A DNA stretch of 64,000 bases from CAZWBR01 sp964632305 (GTDB taxonomy: Bacteria; Bacteroidota; Bacteroidia; Bacteroidales; Prolixibacteraceae): assembly GCA_964632305.1 (NCBI GenBank), contig CAZWBR010000016.1, forward strand, positions 1-64,000. The letters run 5' to 3'. The notes under the pieces were generated by a model. The model was not told where the DNA came from, ran no database searches, and saw nothing but the letters and a program-made list of their open reading frames with translations. Of this stretch, positions 33,198-43,402 are shown one piece after another. A program made the position numbers and the translations under genes. Position 1 is the first letter of the stretch, and every line of letters begins with the position of its first letter.

Positions 33198-36077
33198 TCA
33201 AAGTTGTCTTTTACAGATACTGTTGTAAAGGCAATACTGACAATTCTCGGTTATAGTGGTTTGAGAGAAGGGAATATCCCTGTTAAACAGTTCCTCCAGG
33301 GTATTGACCATTAAGGTCTCGAATTCGTTCACTTTTTCAGGGAAGTTTACCGGTTTGTTACCATCTTCTTTTGATTTGATCAGATAACTATAGTTTTCCT
33401 CAAATATTTTCCTTAAACAATAAATTCCTGGTCTTATTGTGCTTTCGTTCGGTGAATTTCTGTGTTTCACATAAGAATAGATCATTGTCTGTAAAGCGGC
33501 CTTATTCCTGTTTTTTTTCTCCTTATCAAATAAATCGGAGAGTAGGGCAAAACTAAGATCTGTTGCTCCTGTTTTATAATCCAGAATTTCTGTTTCTCCA
33601 TCTTTAAGGTCAACACGATCAATGATTCCGCCAATTCTTACGATATTTAAGCCATTATTCATTTTGACTTCGGTATAAAGCGGGGTTTCCAAACCTTTCA
33701 AAACGAATGGTGTCTTCTTTAAATCAAGGGTGATGGTTCCGATTACATATTTTTTAACGACTTTAAAGACAAGCCAGTTCCTGCCGGATAGATTAACAAC
33801 GGTGTTTGGATCTGAGGATCTAAAGTAGATTTTCCTAAAGGAGTCGGTTAGGGTTTGATTGATCATCTCATCATTTTTAACGATGGCTTCAAGAGAATCA
33901 TAATTGACAGTCGTGTTTAAGAGTGGTTTGTAAAGAGATTCCATAGTTTCGTGAAACAAGAGGCCAAAGATTCGGGCATCGATCTCCTCCGTTATCTCTT
34001 CCGGTTCTTCCAGTCCGGCAACATACCTGAAATAGAACCGAAGCGGACAGGATATGTATTTATCTAAAGCGCTTGGAGATAATGAATTTGTGCCGTTTAA
34101 ATAAGGGGAAAGACTTGACATTATTATATCATCCTTTTCGATTGTGACGGTCTGGTTTTGTGTGTTGCCAATGTTAAATGTAACACATTGTTCCTCAATC
34201 CTGAATTTTGATTCTTGTTGAAGCTGGTATAAATAGCGGCTTTTTTCTCCGGTAAACAACCCCTCTGTCCCGGAGTTATAAATGAAGGTGATATTTTCGG
34301 CTCTTTGTAACAGCCGATAGAAGTAATAGGCATACATGGCATTTTGTTCTTCAATTGTCGGAAGTCCGAAGCTCCTGCGCAGGTTGTAAGGGATGAATGA
34401 ACTGGAGGCTGAGGTTTTAGGCATGATTCCTTCATTTATTGAAAGGAAGATGATATTGCGGAAATCGAGAGTCCGGGTTTCTAATATTCCCATTACCTGT
34501 AAACCTGAAAGTGGTTCACCTTCAAAAGGAATGCTCAACAATTCGAGATGTTGATAAATAAATCGGTAAAAAGTTTCTTTGGTTATGAAATCTTTTTGAC
34601 CAATGATTAAAGTTCCCTGATTAAAAAGGATGTCTTTTAAATTGTTTAATGACAAATATGTTTGATATATATATTCAAGATAGAGCGTCGAATTTTCTTT
34701 TGTGTTGTTAATTTCCCAGTAGTTGTATATGCTTTTTAGGATATTGAGGAAATAATCGGGCAATTCGGAAACCGTAGATTGTTTTGAAAAAATCAAAGTG
34801 AAGAGATCATTAACAGCGAGTTCCTTTGTGGTGAGATATACAGAATTGTGGGTAATAATCGAATCCGACAGTTTTTTGCAGATTTCAGGATCAATGGTAG
34901 CAATGAGTTGATGATTAATTAATTTCAATACATCCTTATTGTAGAATAAACTATCGGAATCGGAAAAACGGCAGTTTTTTTGAAGCTCCGTCAAATGGTT
35001 TATTAAACTAAAAAGGGGGGTTAACCTCAATGGGAAGCCCATCGTGACGTTGATTTTATCTATTTGTTCCGGAATAGATGAAATGACCGGTAGCAGTAAT
35101 TCTTCATCACAAAGCACCAATGCCGTATCGTCGAAATTCTGAATATCTTTTCCATGAGTAATTAATTCCCTGGCAGCCACCTGGGCTTGGCCCGACTGAG
35201 ATGGGATACTGACGATTTTCATTTGTTTATCCGATTTCAGCAACAAGTCTGTTTGGTAGGGGAAAAAACTCTGGGGAAATTTCTGAAGGTTTGCGCGCAT
35301 GAAAAGTCCGGCTTCCATATTCTGATCGTCGAAATAGTAATGGTCGAAATCCCAGAAAAAGCGGGCCTTATTCTTTTCCAACAAAAAGAGAAAAAGCTCT
35401 TCTTCGCAGCGGTTTAATGCATTAAATCCGGCAAAAACAAAACTCCGACCTTCGATATACTGAAGATCCGTATTCTTAAGTTTCTCTGAAACGGATCGGA
35501 ACAGCATTCCTTCATAGGCCATATTTTCCTGATTCAGATGATTCTTGAACTGATGGTAGATGCTTTTCAGATCTTTCCATAGGCGAATGAACTCATTTTG
35601 TTGATTCGATTTGTCCTCATTCGACAAGCTTTTCCAAAAGCTTTCCAATTGTTCTTTCTCTTCAGTTTGGTAGTCACTGAAGCGTTCCTCAATTTCTTTC
35701 AAATCAACGATGTTGGTAAACAATGCATCCGCATCGACCAGATATTTATCAACCTGATCGAAATCATTGACCAGCATATCGCCCCAGAAGTAGAACTCGT
35801 CGAAAGATTCCTTCGTTCCGGTAAGATCACGGTAAACCCGGAAGAGCCTGAAGACCAGATTCAGTTTGTCGGGGAGCTGTACGGCTGAAAGGGAGGAGAA
35901 CAATTCGTTAATGGAGATGATTTCCGGAGCCCAGACAGGTTCTTTAATCAGGTTATTCAGGTAATCTTTGAAAAAGAGACCTGCACGCCGGTTCGGGAAG
36001 ACAATCGTTAGCTCTGATATTTGCCTACCGTGCAGTTCAAAGAGATGCGTAGCAATCTGTTTTAAAAATCCATCCAT
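33198..36077 (-). CDS. AddB-like helicase-nuclease, PD-(D/E)XK family
   Basis: The 959-aa protein starts MDGFLKQIATHLFELHG and then IVFPNRRAGLFFKDYL, a degenerate helicase-like N-terminus without a normal Walker A. The C-terminal third has the RecB-type nuclease core (GGIIDRVDLKDG, EILDYKTG with catalytic D and K). It also has a cysteine set for an Fe-S cluster (SCPLRFYFRY early, CQYCLYNSICK at the end). This is the AddB subunit that pairs with an AddA/UvrD-type helicase in double-strand break resection. No AddA gene is nearby. Confidence 0.85.
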   Translation of the reverse strand: MDGFLKQIATHLFELHGRQISELTIVFPNRRAGLFFKDYLNNLIKEPVWAPEIISINELFSSLSAVQLPDKLNLVFRLFRVYRDLTGTKESFDEFYFWGDMLVNDFDQVDKYLVDADALFTNIVDLKEIEERFSDYQTEEKEQLESFWKSLSNEDKSNQQNEFIRLWKDLKSIYHQFKNHLNQENMAYEGMLFRSVSEKLKNTDLQYIEGRSFVFAGFNALNRCEEELFLFLLEKNKARFFWDFDHYYFDDQNMEAGLFMRANLQKFPQSFFPYQTDLLLKSDKQMKIVSIPSQSGQAQVAARELITHGKDIQNFDDTALVLCDEELLLPVISSIPEQIDKINVTMGFPLRLTPLFSLINHLTELQKNCRFSDSDSLFYNKDVLKLINHQLIATIDPEICKKLSDSIITHNSVYLTTKELAVNDLFTLIFSKQSTVSELPDYFLNILKSIYNYWEINNTKENSTLYLEYIYQTYLSLNNLKDILFNQGTLIIGQKDFITKETFYRFIYQHLELLSIPFEGEPLSGLQVMGILETRTLDFRNIIFLSINEGIMPKTSASSSFIPYNLRRSFGLPTIEEQNAMYAYYFYRLLQRAENITFIYNSGTEGLFTGEKSRYLYQLQQESKFRIEEQCVTFNIGNTQNQTVTIEKDDIIMSSLSPYLNGTNSLSPSALDKYISCPLRFYFRYVAGLEEPEEITEEIDARIFGLLFHETMESLYKPLLNTTVNYDSLEAIVKNDEMINQTLTDSFRKIYFRSSDPNTVVNLSGRNWLVFKVVKKYVIGTITLDLKKTPFVLKGLETPLYTEVKMNNGLNIVRIGGIIDRVDLKDGETEILDYKTGATDLSFALLSDLFDKEKKNRNKAALQTMIYSYVKHRNSPNESTIRPGIYCLRKIFEENYSYLIKSKEDGNKPVNFPEKVNEFETLMVNTLEELFNRDIPFSQTTITENCQYCLYNSICKRQL

Positions 36078-36231
36078 TATTATTGATTCATTTATGTAAG
36101 AACGGCCAATCTTTCCGACCTAAGTAAAGTTAAAGATGCACATTTTAATTCACAACAGAAATTATTGTTTGGTTCAATTCGATTAATTGAACTTATTCCT
36201 TAACCTATTTGTAATATATCAGAATATACCA

Positions 36232-38955
36232 ATGATAAATATGGATAAATTTTCTCTTGTTGGAAATCAGGAGATTGGAGCAATAGAAGAGCTTTACCAA
36301 TCTTATCTTCAGAACCCGTCGACCGTGGAAATTTCATGGCGTAATTTCTTCGAAGGTTTTGAACTGGCAAGAAAGTCGTATGGTGAATTGCCCTCGGGCG
36401 ATTATGATCAGTCCCAAATTCAGAAGGAGTTTAATATTCTAAACCTGATTAACGGTTATCGTCAGCGAGGTCACCTCTTTACCCGGACGAATCCGGTAAG
36501 GAAGCGGAGACAATATTCCCCGTCACTGGATTATCAGATCTTTGGATTGGAAGAGAAGGATTTGAATACCGTCTTTCAGGCTGGGAACGAGATCGGAATC
36601 GGACTGGCCACCTTGAAGGAGATCATAGATCATCTTGAAATCACCTATTGCGAGTCAATTGGAGTCGAATATCTGTATATGCGTCATCCGGATCTGATAA
36701 ACTGGTTGAAAGTTAAGATGGAGAAGAGCCGGAATCGGCAAGAGTTCACCGCTGAGGAACGGAAACACATATTTTATCATCTGAAAATTGCCGTTGGTTT
36801 TGAAAGTTTCATCCATAAGAAATTTGTCGGGGCCAAACGCTTCTCTTTAGAGGGAACGGAGGCGTTGATTCCTGCCCTTGATGCCATTATTGGTTATGGG
36901 TCAAGGCTGGGAATTGATGAATATGTAATCGGAATGGCTCATCGTGGGAGACTGAACGTCCTGGCGAACATCCTGGAGAAACCATATCAGAATATTTTTA
37001 AAGAGTTTTACGGTACTGATTACGAGGAGGGAATCTCTTTGGGTGATGTGAAGTATCATTTAGGTTATGAAAATGAAGTGGTTACCGATGATGGGAAGAA
37101 GGTAAAATTGAGCCTTATTCCGAATCCCTCGCATCTTGAAACGGTGGCTCCGCTCGTTGAAGGGATGGCTCGGGCGAAGATCGATCATACTTATAACAAC
37201 GATTTCAGCAAAATAGCCCCGATCGTGATTCACGGGGATGCCGCAATCGCGGGGCAGGGGGTGGCTTATGAGGTTGTACAGATGGCGCAATTGCCCGGGT
37301 ACAAGACCGGTGGAACAATACATATCGTGGTGAACAATCAGGTGGGCTTTACCACCGATTATCTAGAAGCACGTTCGAGCACTTACTGTACCGACGTGGC
37401 AAAAGTAACCCGTTCACCTGTTTTTCATATCAATGGCGACGATGTGGAAGCGATCATCTTCACTGTTAAGATGGCTTTAGAGTTCAGGCAACAGTTCCAG
37501 TCGGATGTTTTTATCGATATTCTTTCTTATCGGAAATACGGGCATAACGAAGGCGATGAGCCCCGTTTCACTCAACCTTTGCTTTATAAAGCAATTGCCC
37601 GGCATCCCAATCCGCGCGATATCTATGGGAAAAAACTGGTTGATTTAGGGGTGATGAGCTCTGAAGAAGTGAAGACGGAGATCGATAGTTTTGATCAATT
37701 TCTGGAATCAAAATACGAGGAGAGTAAGGCGATTGAAAAACTGAAGATACGTAATTTTCTGGTTCAGGAATTCAAACCTTATCGCTTACCTGAACCTTGT
37801 GAGAAGATTGAAGTGCCTACTGCTGTTTCCGAATCGGAGTTAAAGAATATTGCCTCCGGGATTACAAAGCTGCCGTTGGACCGGAAGTTCTTCAACAAGA
37901 TTGTTAAGCTGACCGAAGATCGAAGAAATTTGATTGAAGAGCAAAAGGTTGATTGGGCATTAGCCGAATTGTTGGCTTATGGTACTTTGCTGAATGAGGG
38001 TATTCCCGTTCGGTTAAGTGGTCAGGATAGCCAGCGCGGCACATTCTCTCACCGGCATGCTGCAATTGTTCAGGAGGATACGGGAGAGAAATATATTCCG
38101 CTTCAACATTTAACCAAGGATCAGGCTCCGTTCACCGTGCTGAACTCGCCGCTGAACGAATATGGCGTGATGGGTTACGAGTACGGCTATTCGATGGCCT
38201 ATCCAAAGGGATTAACGATCTGGGAAGGACAATTTGGCGATTTTAGCAATGTAGCCCAGGTAATTATTGACCAATATATCAGTTCAGCAGGTGAGAAATG
38301 GGGATTAATGAATGGTTTAGTCTTATTTCTGCCTCATGGATATGAAGGGCAGGGGCCTGAACATTCAAGCGGACGGATTGAACGTTATCTTTCGTTGTGT
38401 GCCAACTATAATATGCATGTTGTGGTGCCAACAACACCGGCTAACCTGTTTCATCTGTTGCGCCGACAGGTTTTAAGCGAGATAAGAATACCAACTATAG
38501 TTTTTACACCCAAAAGTCTGTTACGTCATCCATTAGTTATCTCCCCAATAGAGAGTTTAAGCGCCGGACATTTCAATGAAGTAATTACTGATCCGCTCGT
38601 GCAGAATGGAAATGCTTCAACAGTGGTTTTTACCAGTGGAAAAATTTATTACGAATTGCTTGAGCGGCGTGGTAAACTGGAAAGGAACGATGTATCGCTT
38701 ATCAGAGTTGAACAACTATTTCCATTTCCAGCCGATACGATACGTTCGATTCGGTATGAGAATCCAAATGCCAAGCGTTTTCTTTGGGTGCAGGACGAAC
38801 CGGCCAACATGGGAGCATGGCCATTTATCTCGCGGAAGTTTCCGGAGCTTGATCTGGAGTTAGTGAGCCGTCCGGAGAGCGCCAGTCCGGCTGTGGGACT
38901 GCTGGAGAAGCATAAACGAAGGCTTGAAAGGATATTGGAAGTTGTTTTTAGCTAA
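36232..38955 (+). CDS. sucA: 2-oxoglutarate dehydrogenase E1 component
   Basis: The protein of about 907 aa carries the ThDP-binding E1 motifs: EGTEALIPALDAIIGYGSRL, IGMAHRGRLNVLANIL, HGDAAIAGQGVAYEVVQMAQ and the Mg-binding NNQVGFTT. The C-terminal E1o half includes YGYSMAYP and VFLPHGYEGQGPEHSSGRIE-type sequence. It decarboxylates 2-oxoglutarate and passes succinyl to SucB. ATG 36232 (MINMDKFS) is chosen because the family N-terminus begins there; an upstream TTG would add a hydrophobic stretch. It is followed by sucB after 32 nt. Confidence 0.95.
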   Translation: MINMDKFSLVGNQEIGAIEELYQSYLQNPSTVEISWRNFFEGFELARKSYGELPSGDYDQSQIQKEFNILNLINGYRQRGHLFTRTNPVRKRRQYSPSLDYQIFGLEEKDLNTVFQAGNEIGIGLATLKEIIDHLEITYCESIGVEYLYMRHPDLINWLKVKMEKSRNRQEFTAEERKHIFYHLKIAVGFESFIHKKFVGAKRFSLEGTEALIPALDAIIGYGSRLGIDEYVIGMAHRGRLNVLANILEKPYQNIFKEFYGTDYEEGISLGDVKYHLGYENEVVTDDGKKVKLSLIPNPSHLETVAPLVEGMARAKIDHTYNNDFSKIAPIVIHGDAAIAGQGVAYEVVQMAQLPGYKTGGTIHIVVNNQVGFTTDYLEARSSTYCTDVAKVTRSPVFHINGDDVEAIIFTVKMALEFRQQFQSDVFIDILSYRKYGHNEGDEPRFTQPLLYKAIARHPNPRDIYGKKLVDLGVMSSEEVKTEIDSFDQFLESKYEESKAIEKLKIRNFLVQEFKPYRLPEPCEKIEVPTAVSESELKNIASGITKLPLDRKFFNKIVKLTEDRRNLIEEQKVDWALAELLAYGTLLNEGIPVRLSGQDSQRGTFSHRHAAIVQEDTGEKYIPLQHLTKDQAPFTVLNSPLNEYGVMGYEYGYSMAYPKGLTIWEGQFGDFSNVAQVIIDQYISSAGEKWGLMNGLVLFLPHGYEGQGPEHSSGRIERYLSLCANYNMHVVVPTTPANLFHLLRRQVLSEIRIPTIVFTPKSLLRHPLVISPIESLSAGHFNEVITDPLVQNGNASTVVFTSGKIYYELLERRGKLERNDVSLIRVEQLFPFPADTIRSIRYENPNAKRFLWVQDEPANMGAWPFISRKFPELDLELVSRPESASPAVGLLEKHKRRLERILEVVFS

Positions 38956-38987
38956 ATTTATCTCATCAAAAGAAAAAATCAGAAACG

Positions 38988-40220
38988 ATGATAGTCGAAA
39001 TTAAAATACCATCACCCGGAGAATCGATTTCAGAAGTGGAAATAGGAAGATGGCTCGTCGAAGAGGGAGCGGTCGTAGCGAAAGACCAGGAGATTGCCGA
39101 AATCGAATCGGATAAAGCGACACTATCCTTAATCGCATCGGTTTCAGGAGCAGTGAAAATATTGGTAGGGGAGGGCGAACGCGTCGCTGTGGGCGCGGTA
39201 GCTTGCCAAATCGATACGGAGAAGGCCGGAGAAGTGGTTACAGAAGCACCCAAAGAAGCAAAACCTGTTGCAGAACCTGCTAAAACAATCGAAAAAGCCG
39301 TTGAAACGAAGGTTGAAGAAGAGGTTCATCCGGTGGTAAAACTCACCCCAGCGGCTAAGGCTGTGATGGAAGAGGAAGGAATGTCGCTTGAAGACGTTTT
39401 GAATGGTTTGAAGCGGTTAACGCGTCAGGATGTTGAAAAAGCAGCGGGTTCATTCAAAAAAGAAACTCCTGCAGTTGAAAAAGTGGTCAGCAGGGAAGAG
39501 GATCGGATCGCGATGTCGCCGCTTAGACGGAAATTAAGTCAACGATTAGTGGCGGTGAAGAATGAAACTGCTATGCTGACAACCTTTAATGAGGTTGATA
39601 TGAACCCGGTTATGGAGCTGCGGAAGGCTTATCAGCAGAAATTTCTCGAAAAGCACGGTCTTAAACTGGGTTTTATGTCGTTCTTCACCAAAGCTGTGAG
39701 TGTAGCCCTATCGAATCATCCGGCTGTTAACTCGATGATCGATGGAGAAGAGATCATCACGCCTCGTTACCATGATATCGGGATTGCCGTATCGACCCCA
39801 AAGGGATTGATGGTTCCGATTATCCGAAATGCAGAGGCAAAAAGCATTGCAACGATCGAAAAAGAGATCAAGGAGTTGGCCGACAAGGCCCGCGACCGTA
39901 AATTAACGGTTCAGGAAATGACCGGAGGAACATTTACCATCACCAACGGAGGTGTATTCGGGTCGTTGATGTCGACGCCGATCATTAACCCGCCGCAGAG
40001 CGCCATTTTGGGGATGCACAGCATCAAGGATCGTCCGGTTGCCATTGATGGCAAGGTGGAGATCCGTCCAATGATGTATATTGCCCTTTCGTATGATCAT
40101 CGTATTATCGACGGGAAAGATTCTGTGGGTTTTTTGGTCAAGGTGAAAGAATTGATTGAGAATCCTATGCGGCTTTTATTCGAGGGCAGAAGCGCTGAGG
40201 AGCTTTTGCTGGAGCTATAG
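38988..40220 (+). CDS. sucB: dihydrolipoyllysine-residue succinyltransferase (E2 of 2-oxoglutarate dehydrogenase)
   Basis: The 410-aa protein has one lipoyl domain (about 1-75, lipoyl-lysine in EIESDKATLSL), then an Ala/Pro/Glu linker and a peripheral-subunit-binding segment (VKLTPAAKAVMEEEGM). The catalytic acyltransferase domain shows TFTITNGGVFGS and SYDHRIIDGKDSVGFL (His and Asp of the active site). It transfers succinyl from E1-ThDP to CoA. E3 is not in the window. A complete 2-oxoglutarate dehydrogenase implies an oxidative TCA branch. Confidence 0.96.
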   Translation: MIVEIKIPSPGESISEVEIGRWLVEEGAVVAKDQEIAEIESDKATLSLIASVSGAVKILVGEGERVAVGAVACQIDTEKAGEVVTEAPKEAKPVAEPAKTIEKAVETKVEEEVHPVVKLTPAAKAVMEEEGMSLEDVLNGLKRLTRQDVEKAAGSFKKETPAVEKVVSREEDRIAMSPLRRKLSQRLVAVKNETAMLTTFNEVDMNPVMELRKAYQQKFLEKHGLKLGFMSFFTKAVSVALSNHPAVNSMIDGEEIITPRYHDIGIAVSTPKGLMVPIIRNAEAKSIATIEKEIKELADKARDRKLTVQEMTGGTFTITNGGVFGSLMSTPIINPPQSAILGMHSIKDRPVAIDGKVEIRPMMYIALSYDHRIIDGKDSVGFLVKVKELIENPMRLLFEGRSAEELLLEL

Positions 40221-40353
40221 CTGTTGATTGAATCAAAAATATGATGGAATAACAAGGTTGCTCAATGGGTGACCTTTTCTTTTAATCCGTGCAGTATCAG
40301 AAAATTCCCGTTCGAAAACGAATTTGCCCTAAACTTAACGATTATGGGGCATT

Positions 40354-40395
40354 AAAAAAACAGCGCTTTTAGAATTCTTTATTCTAAAAGCGCTG
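40354..40395 (-). terminator. terminator of the ribH gene
   Basis: CAGCGCTTTTAGAAT (40361-40375) and ATTCTAAAAGCGCTG (40381-40395) pair perfectly over 15 bp with a TCTTT loop, followed on the reverse strand by T7. It lies about 60 nt past ribH. Confidence 0.85.
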
Positions 40396-40457
40396 TTGTG
40401 ATTAAAGATAAGATTGTGGAAAAGGCCCATAAAGTCAGAAGGAGGGAAGAGCGGAGA

Positions 40458-40961
40458 TTATTCCTCTTCACACATCTCTTCAAATGAATTCTGAAGGGCG
40501 ACCATTTTAATTGCGGTAATGGCGGCCTCATCGCCTTTATTTCCCAGACGGCCACCGGCGCGATCGAGCGCTTGTTGTTGATTTTCGGTGGTTAAAACCC
40601 CAAAGATGACCGGGATTCCGAAGCGGAGGTTCAATTCAGTGGCACCCTGAGTCACGCCCTGACAGATGAAGTCGAAGTGGCGGGTTTCGCCCTGTATAAC
40701 ACAGCCAAGCAGGATAATGGCATCCACGTCGGTGTATTCGGCAAAGAATTGGCCCCCTAAAGTTAATTCGAAACTGCCCGGGACATGCTTGACGGTGATA
40801 TCATCGTCGGAAGCGCCATGCTTTTTCAAGGTTTCCACTGCTCCGCGCATCAAAGCACCGGTAATTTCGTAGTTCCATTCCGAAACGACAATGCCGAATT
40901 TCATCCCGGAGGCACCGGGTACATCCTGAATATTATATTCTGAAAGATTTTTTGTTGCCAT
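40458..40961 (-). CDS. ribH: 6,7-dimethyl-8-ribityllumazine synthase
   Basis: The 167-aa protein has the lumazine synthase features: GIVVSEWNYEITGAL, VKHVPGSFELTLGGQFF, LGCVIQGETRHFDFIC (with the catalytic His) and GVLTTENQQQALDRAGG. It condenses ribityl-uracil with butanone phosphate in riboflavin synthesis and forms 60-mer or pentamer assemblies. It supplies flavin for the many FAD/FMN enzymes; no other rib gene is next to it. Confidence 0.97.
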   Translation of the reverse strand: MATKNLSEYNIQDVPGASGMKFGIVVSEWNYEITGALMRGAVETLKKHGASDDDITVKHVPGSFELTLGGQFFAEYTDVDAIILLGCVIQGETRHFDFICQGVTQGATELNLRFGIPVIFGVLTTENQQQALDRAGGRLGNKGDEAAITAIKMVALQNSFEEMCEEE

Positions 40962-41014
40962 AAGTACATTTTTTTACAAACTTACGAGAAATTGGGATTT
41001 CTTCAAAACAGAGA

Positions 41015-41212
41015 TCAAGACTCAATGATCTCCTGCACCCGGCCAACCAGACCGGACTGCAGACGAACTTTAATTCCATGCGGATGAAACCGGCTGTTGG
41101 TCAGAATATCTTTTACAATTCCTTCGGTAAGTTGTCCAGTGCGCTGATGTTCTTTTAAAACAATGGCTACATGAAGGCCAGGTCTTATATCATTTCTGTT
41201 TTTACCATCCAT
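41015..41212 (-). CDS. YwbE family protein
   Basis: The 65-aa protein reads MDGKNRNDIRPGLHVAIVLK with EHQRTGQLTEGIVKDILT next, the conserved layout of the small YwbE/DUF2196 family. Function is unknown. It lies 53 nt upstream of ribH in the same direction and may share its transcript. Confidence 0.85.
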   Translation of the reverse strand: MDGKNRNDIRPGLHVAIVLKEHQRTGQLTEGIVKDILTNSRFHPHGIKVRLQSGLVGRVQEIIES

Positions 41213-41467
41213 ATCTTAGCTTTAAGTTTTCTGTGATTAAATTGAAAGTTTTCAGATTTCAAAAATATCCAATTAAACGAAAAAAGTATTCATTTGATCT
41301 TAGGTTAGATTAAGTAATTTAATACTTGGAGTATAGATGGGATGATGAGTGAGCTGCATCGACGAAAAATTACATTTGTAAACGATGAAACATTAATTTA
41401 ACCGACAGAATAGTTTTCAGATTCGTTTATTTAAGTTTTCTTTGGACAAATCATTAATTAAACCGGT
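41213..41467. other. divergent intergenic region before PAP2 gene
   Basis: About 255 A/T-rich bases with no gene; it presumably holds the promoters of the reverse-strand ywbE-ribH pair and the + strand PAP2 gene. No clear site was found. Confidence 0.35.
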
Positions 41468-42337
41468 GTGATTAAGATATTACTATCTATAGTATTAATT
41501 CTCTCTGTAAAGGTATTAACGGCACAGATAGGCAAAAATGATTCATCGCTTACAGATAGTCTGACAATCAATTGGAAAGGAACAGACGAATATGCTTTGG
41601 TAAACGAATCTATGAATGATTGTTTAAATAGTCAACTTAAATCTGCATCATCTGTCGATTCGATCATGGGCCCTGTCGTTCGCGAAACGGTGAAGGAGCG
41701 GAAATGGTTGAAAACAGCAATACTTCCTACGGCATTAATCACCACAGGAATTGTAACCATGGCCGTACCTGAACAAACTTTACTCAGTAAATACACGATT
41801 CAGGAAAATGCCTTGAAGCTCTTTCCGGGTATTGATACACCTATCGATAATTATCTTCAGTTTGTACCTGGTGTTGCTGTTTTTGGTTTAAAAGCTGCTG
41901 GTGTGAATAGCCGTAATGATTTTTTAAACCAAAGCATCATTCTGTTAAAAGCTGAATTTTTGATGAGTGTAGTGGTTCAATCGATGAAGACTTTTATAAG
42001 AATTGAACGTCCTGATATGATAGGTATGAATACTATGCCTTCGGGCCATACCGCACAGGCATTTCTCTCGGCTACGATCCTGGATATGGAATATCGCGAT
42101 GCTTCACCCTGGATCAGCATGGGTGGCTATGCGGTGGCGGCCACTACAGCCGTGGGGCGTGTGGTAAATAACCGGCACTGGGTTTCGGATGTGCTTATTG
42201 GGGCGGGTATCGGGATCTTCTCAGCCAAATTGGTTTACCTGACCCATCAGAACAGATGGGGTAAAAAGAGTAATACGGTATTTGTTCCGATGATTTTGCC
42301 GAAAGGAGCAGGAGCCGCGTTGGCGATTCAATTCTGA
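41468..42337 (+). CDS. PAP2 superfamily phosphatase
   Basis: The 289-aa protein has a GTG start and signal peptide (MIKILLSIVLILSVKVLTAQ). It carries the three PAP2 motifs: KTFIRIERP, PSGHTAQAFLSA and RVVNNRHWVSDVLIGAG. It is probably periplasmic or membrane-attached and dephosphorylates lipid phosphates such as undecaprenyl pyrophosphate. Its end overlaps the convergent BtuG-like gene by 10 nt. Confidence 0.88.
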   Translation: MIKILLSIVLILSVKVLTAQIGKNDSSLTDSLTINWKGTDEYALVNESMNDCLNSQLKSASSVDSIMGPVVRETVKERKWLKTAILPTALITTGIVTMAVPEQTLLSKYTIQENALKLFPGIDTPIDNYLQFVPGVAVFGLKAAGVNSRNDFLNQSIILLKAEFLMSVVVQSMKTFIRIERPDMIGMNTMPSGHTAQAFLSATILDMEYRDASPWISMGGYAVAATTAVGRVVNNRHWVSDVLIGAGIGIFSAKLVYLTHQNRWGKKSNTVFVPMILPKGAGAALAIQF

Positions 42338-43398
42338 CCCTGTTTGAAACAAAAAGATCCGGGAATGATTCCTGTTTTGAAGCTGTCAATCTTCGTGCCC
42401 TCGAAGGAGCAACGGTAAATAATTCCTTTTTGCAGGTAATCAATGGCATCGCTGAAGTAAATTTCCGAATTGACCGGATCGATTGACAGGCCGTAATAGA
42501 GATTTCCGGTGGATAAGAAGAGTGGTTGATCGGGTAACTGATCGGCACCGACGTTCATTTTCCAAATGCCATTGTTAAGAAATAAAAGCGTCTCTTTGTA
42601 TTTGTCCATTATCAGACGCGAGGGTTTGTCAGTCGCATTGAAACTGAATTCTTTCTCGATGGTCAGCGATGTCGGATCGAACCGCTGCAATTTGGCGGTT
42701 TGTCCGGCGCCGTTTCCTCCTCCGCAAAGAACCCATAGCTTGTTGTTTTTATCCAGCGCCAATCCTGAAGGTTGAGCGGCTGTCGTAATCTCGTTAACCA
42801 CCTGATCGGTTCGGGTATCGATCATCAGCACCGTATGATCCCCCGACCAACAGGCCACAAAAAGATAATCGCCCCACTGAACCACCGTCTCGGTGGAAGA
42901 ATGGCCCGGAGTGGGGATGGTTCCGGTGATATGGCCCGTGGAAGGATTGAAAACCGAGATGGCAGCAGCATAAAGATCGGTGATATAAGCTTTCTTGTCG
43001 CTGATAAAATGAATGTAACGCGGTGAAACCAATCCGGTTATCTTGCCAACATATTTTCCGGTCGAAGTATTGATGATATAAATTTTGCCGGAATTATTGA
43101 CCACAATATAACCTAACCCGTTGTGAATCGTCATTGACTGGGCAACATCGCCCAGCGGAAGAGCATTGACCGAAAAGAAGAGATCGTTCTGCACCTGCTT
43201 CTTTTCGGGATCGTAAAATGAGAGGGAGGCATTCCCATACATGAAATTTCCTTCGTTAATTACGAAGAGTCCCTTATCGGGAAGGGTGGAGGAGTTGTTA
43301 CGATGCTGTTCGATCCATTGATCATCCTTCATGCAACCGGTCAGCAGCAGAAACGGAAGAGTAAGAAACGATATTATGCAGATTTTATACTTATTCAT
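42328..43398 (-). CDS. BtuG-like surface lipoprotein (beta-propeller, YncE/DUF5074 type)
   Basis: The 356-aa protein has a lipoprotein signal MNKYKICIISFLTLPFLLLT followed by the lipobox Cys. Repeated propeller blades then follow (NSGKIYIINTSTGKYVGKIT, VQWGDYLFVACWSGD, and others). In Bacteroides, BtuG is a surface propeller that binds cyanocobalamin with very high affinity and sits next to BtuB. This gene is the last of a riboswitch-led operon and overlaps the receptor gene by frame shift, supporting the same role. ATG 43398 is chosen as the start of the signal peptide. Confidence 0.78.
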   Translation of the reverse strand: MNKYKICIISFLTLPFLLLTGCMKDDQWIEQHRNNSSTLPDKGLFVINEGNFMYGNASLSFYDPEKKQVQNDLFFSVNALPLGDVAQSMTIHNGLGYIVVNNSGKIYIINTSTGKYVGKITGLVSPRYIHFISDKKAYITDLYAAAISVFNPSTGHITGTIPTPGHSSTETVVQWGDYLFVACWSGDHTVLMIDTRTDQVVNEITTAAQPSGLALDKNNKLWVLCGGGNGAGQTAKLQRFDPTSLTIEKEFSFNATDKPSRLIMDKYKETLLFLNNGIWKMNVGADQLPDQPLFLSTGNLYYGLSIDPVNSEIYFSDAIDYLQKGIIYRCSFEGTKIDSFKTGIIPGSFCFKQGQN

Positions 43399-43402
43399 CT
43401 TG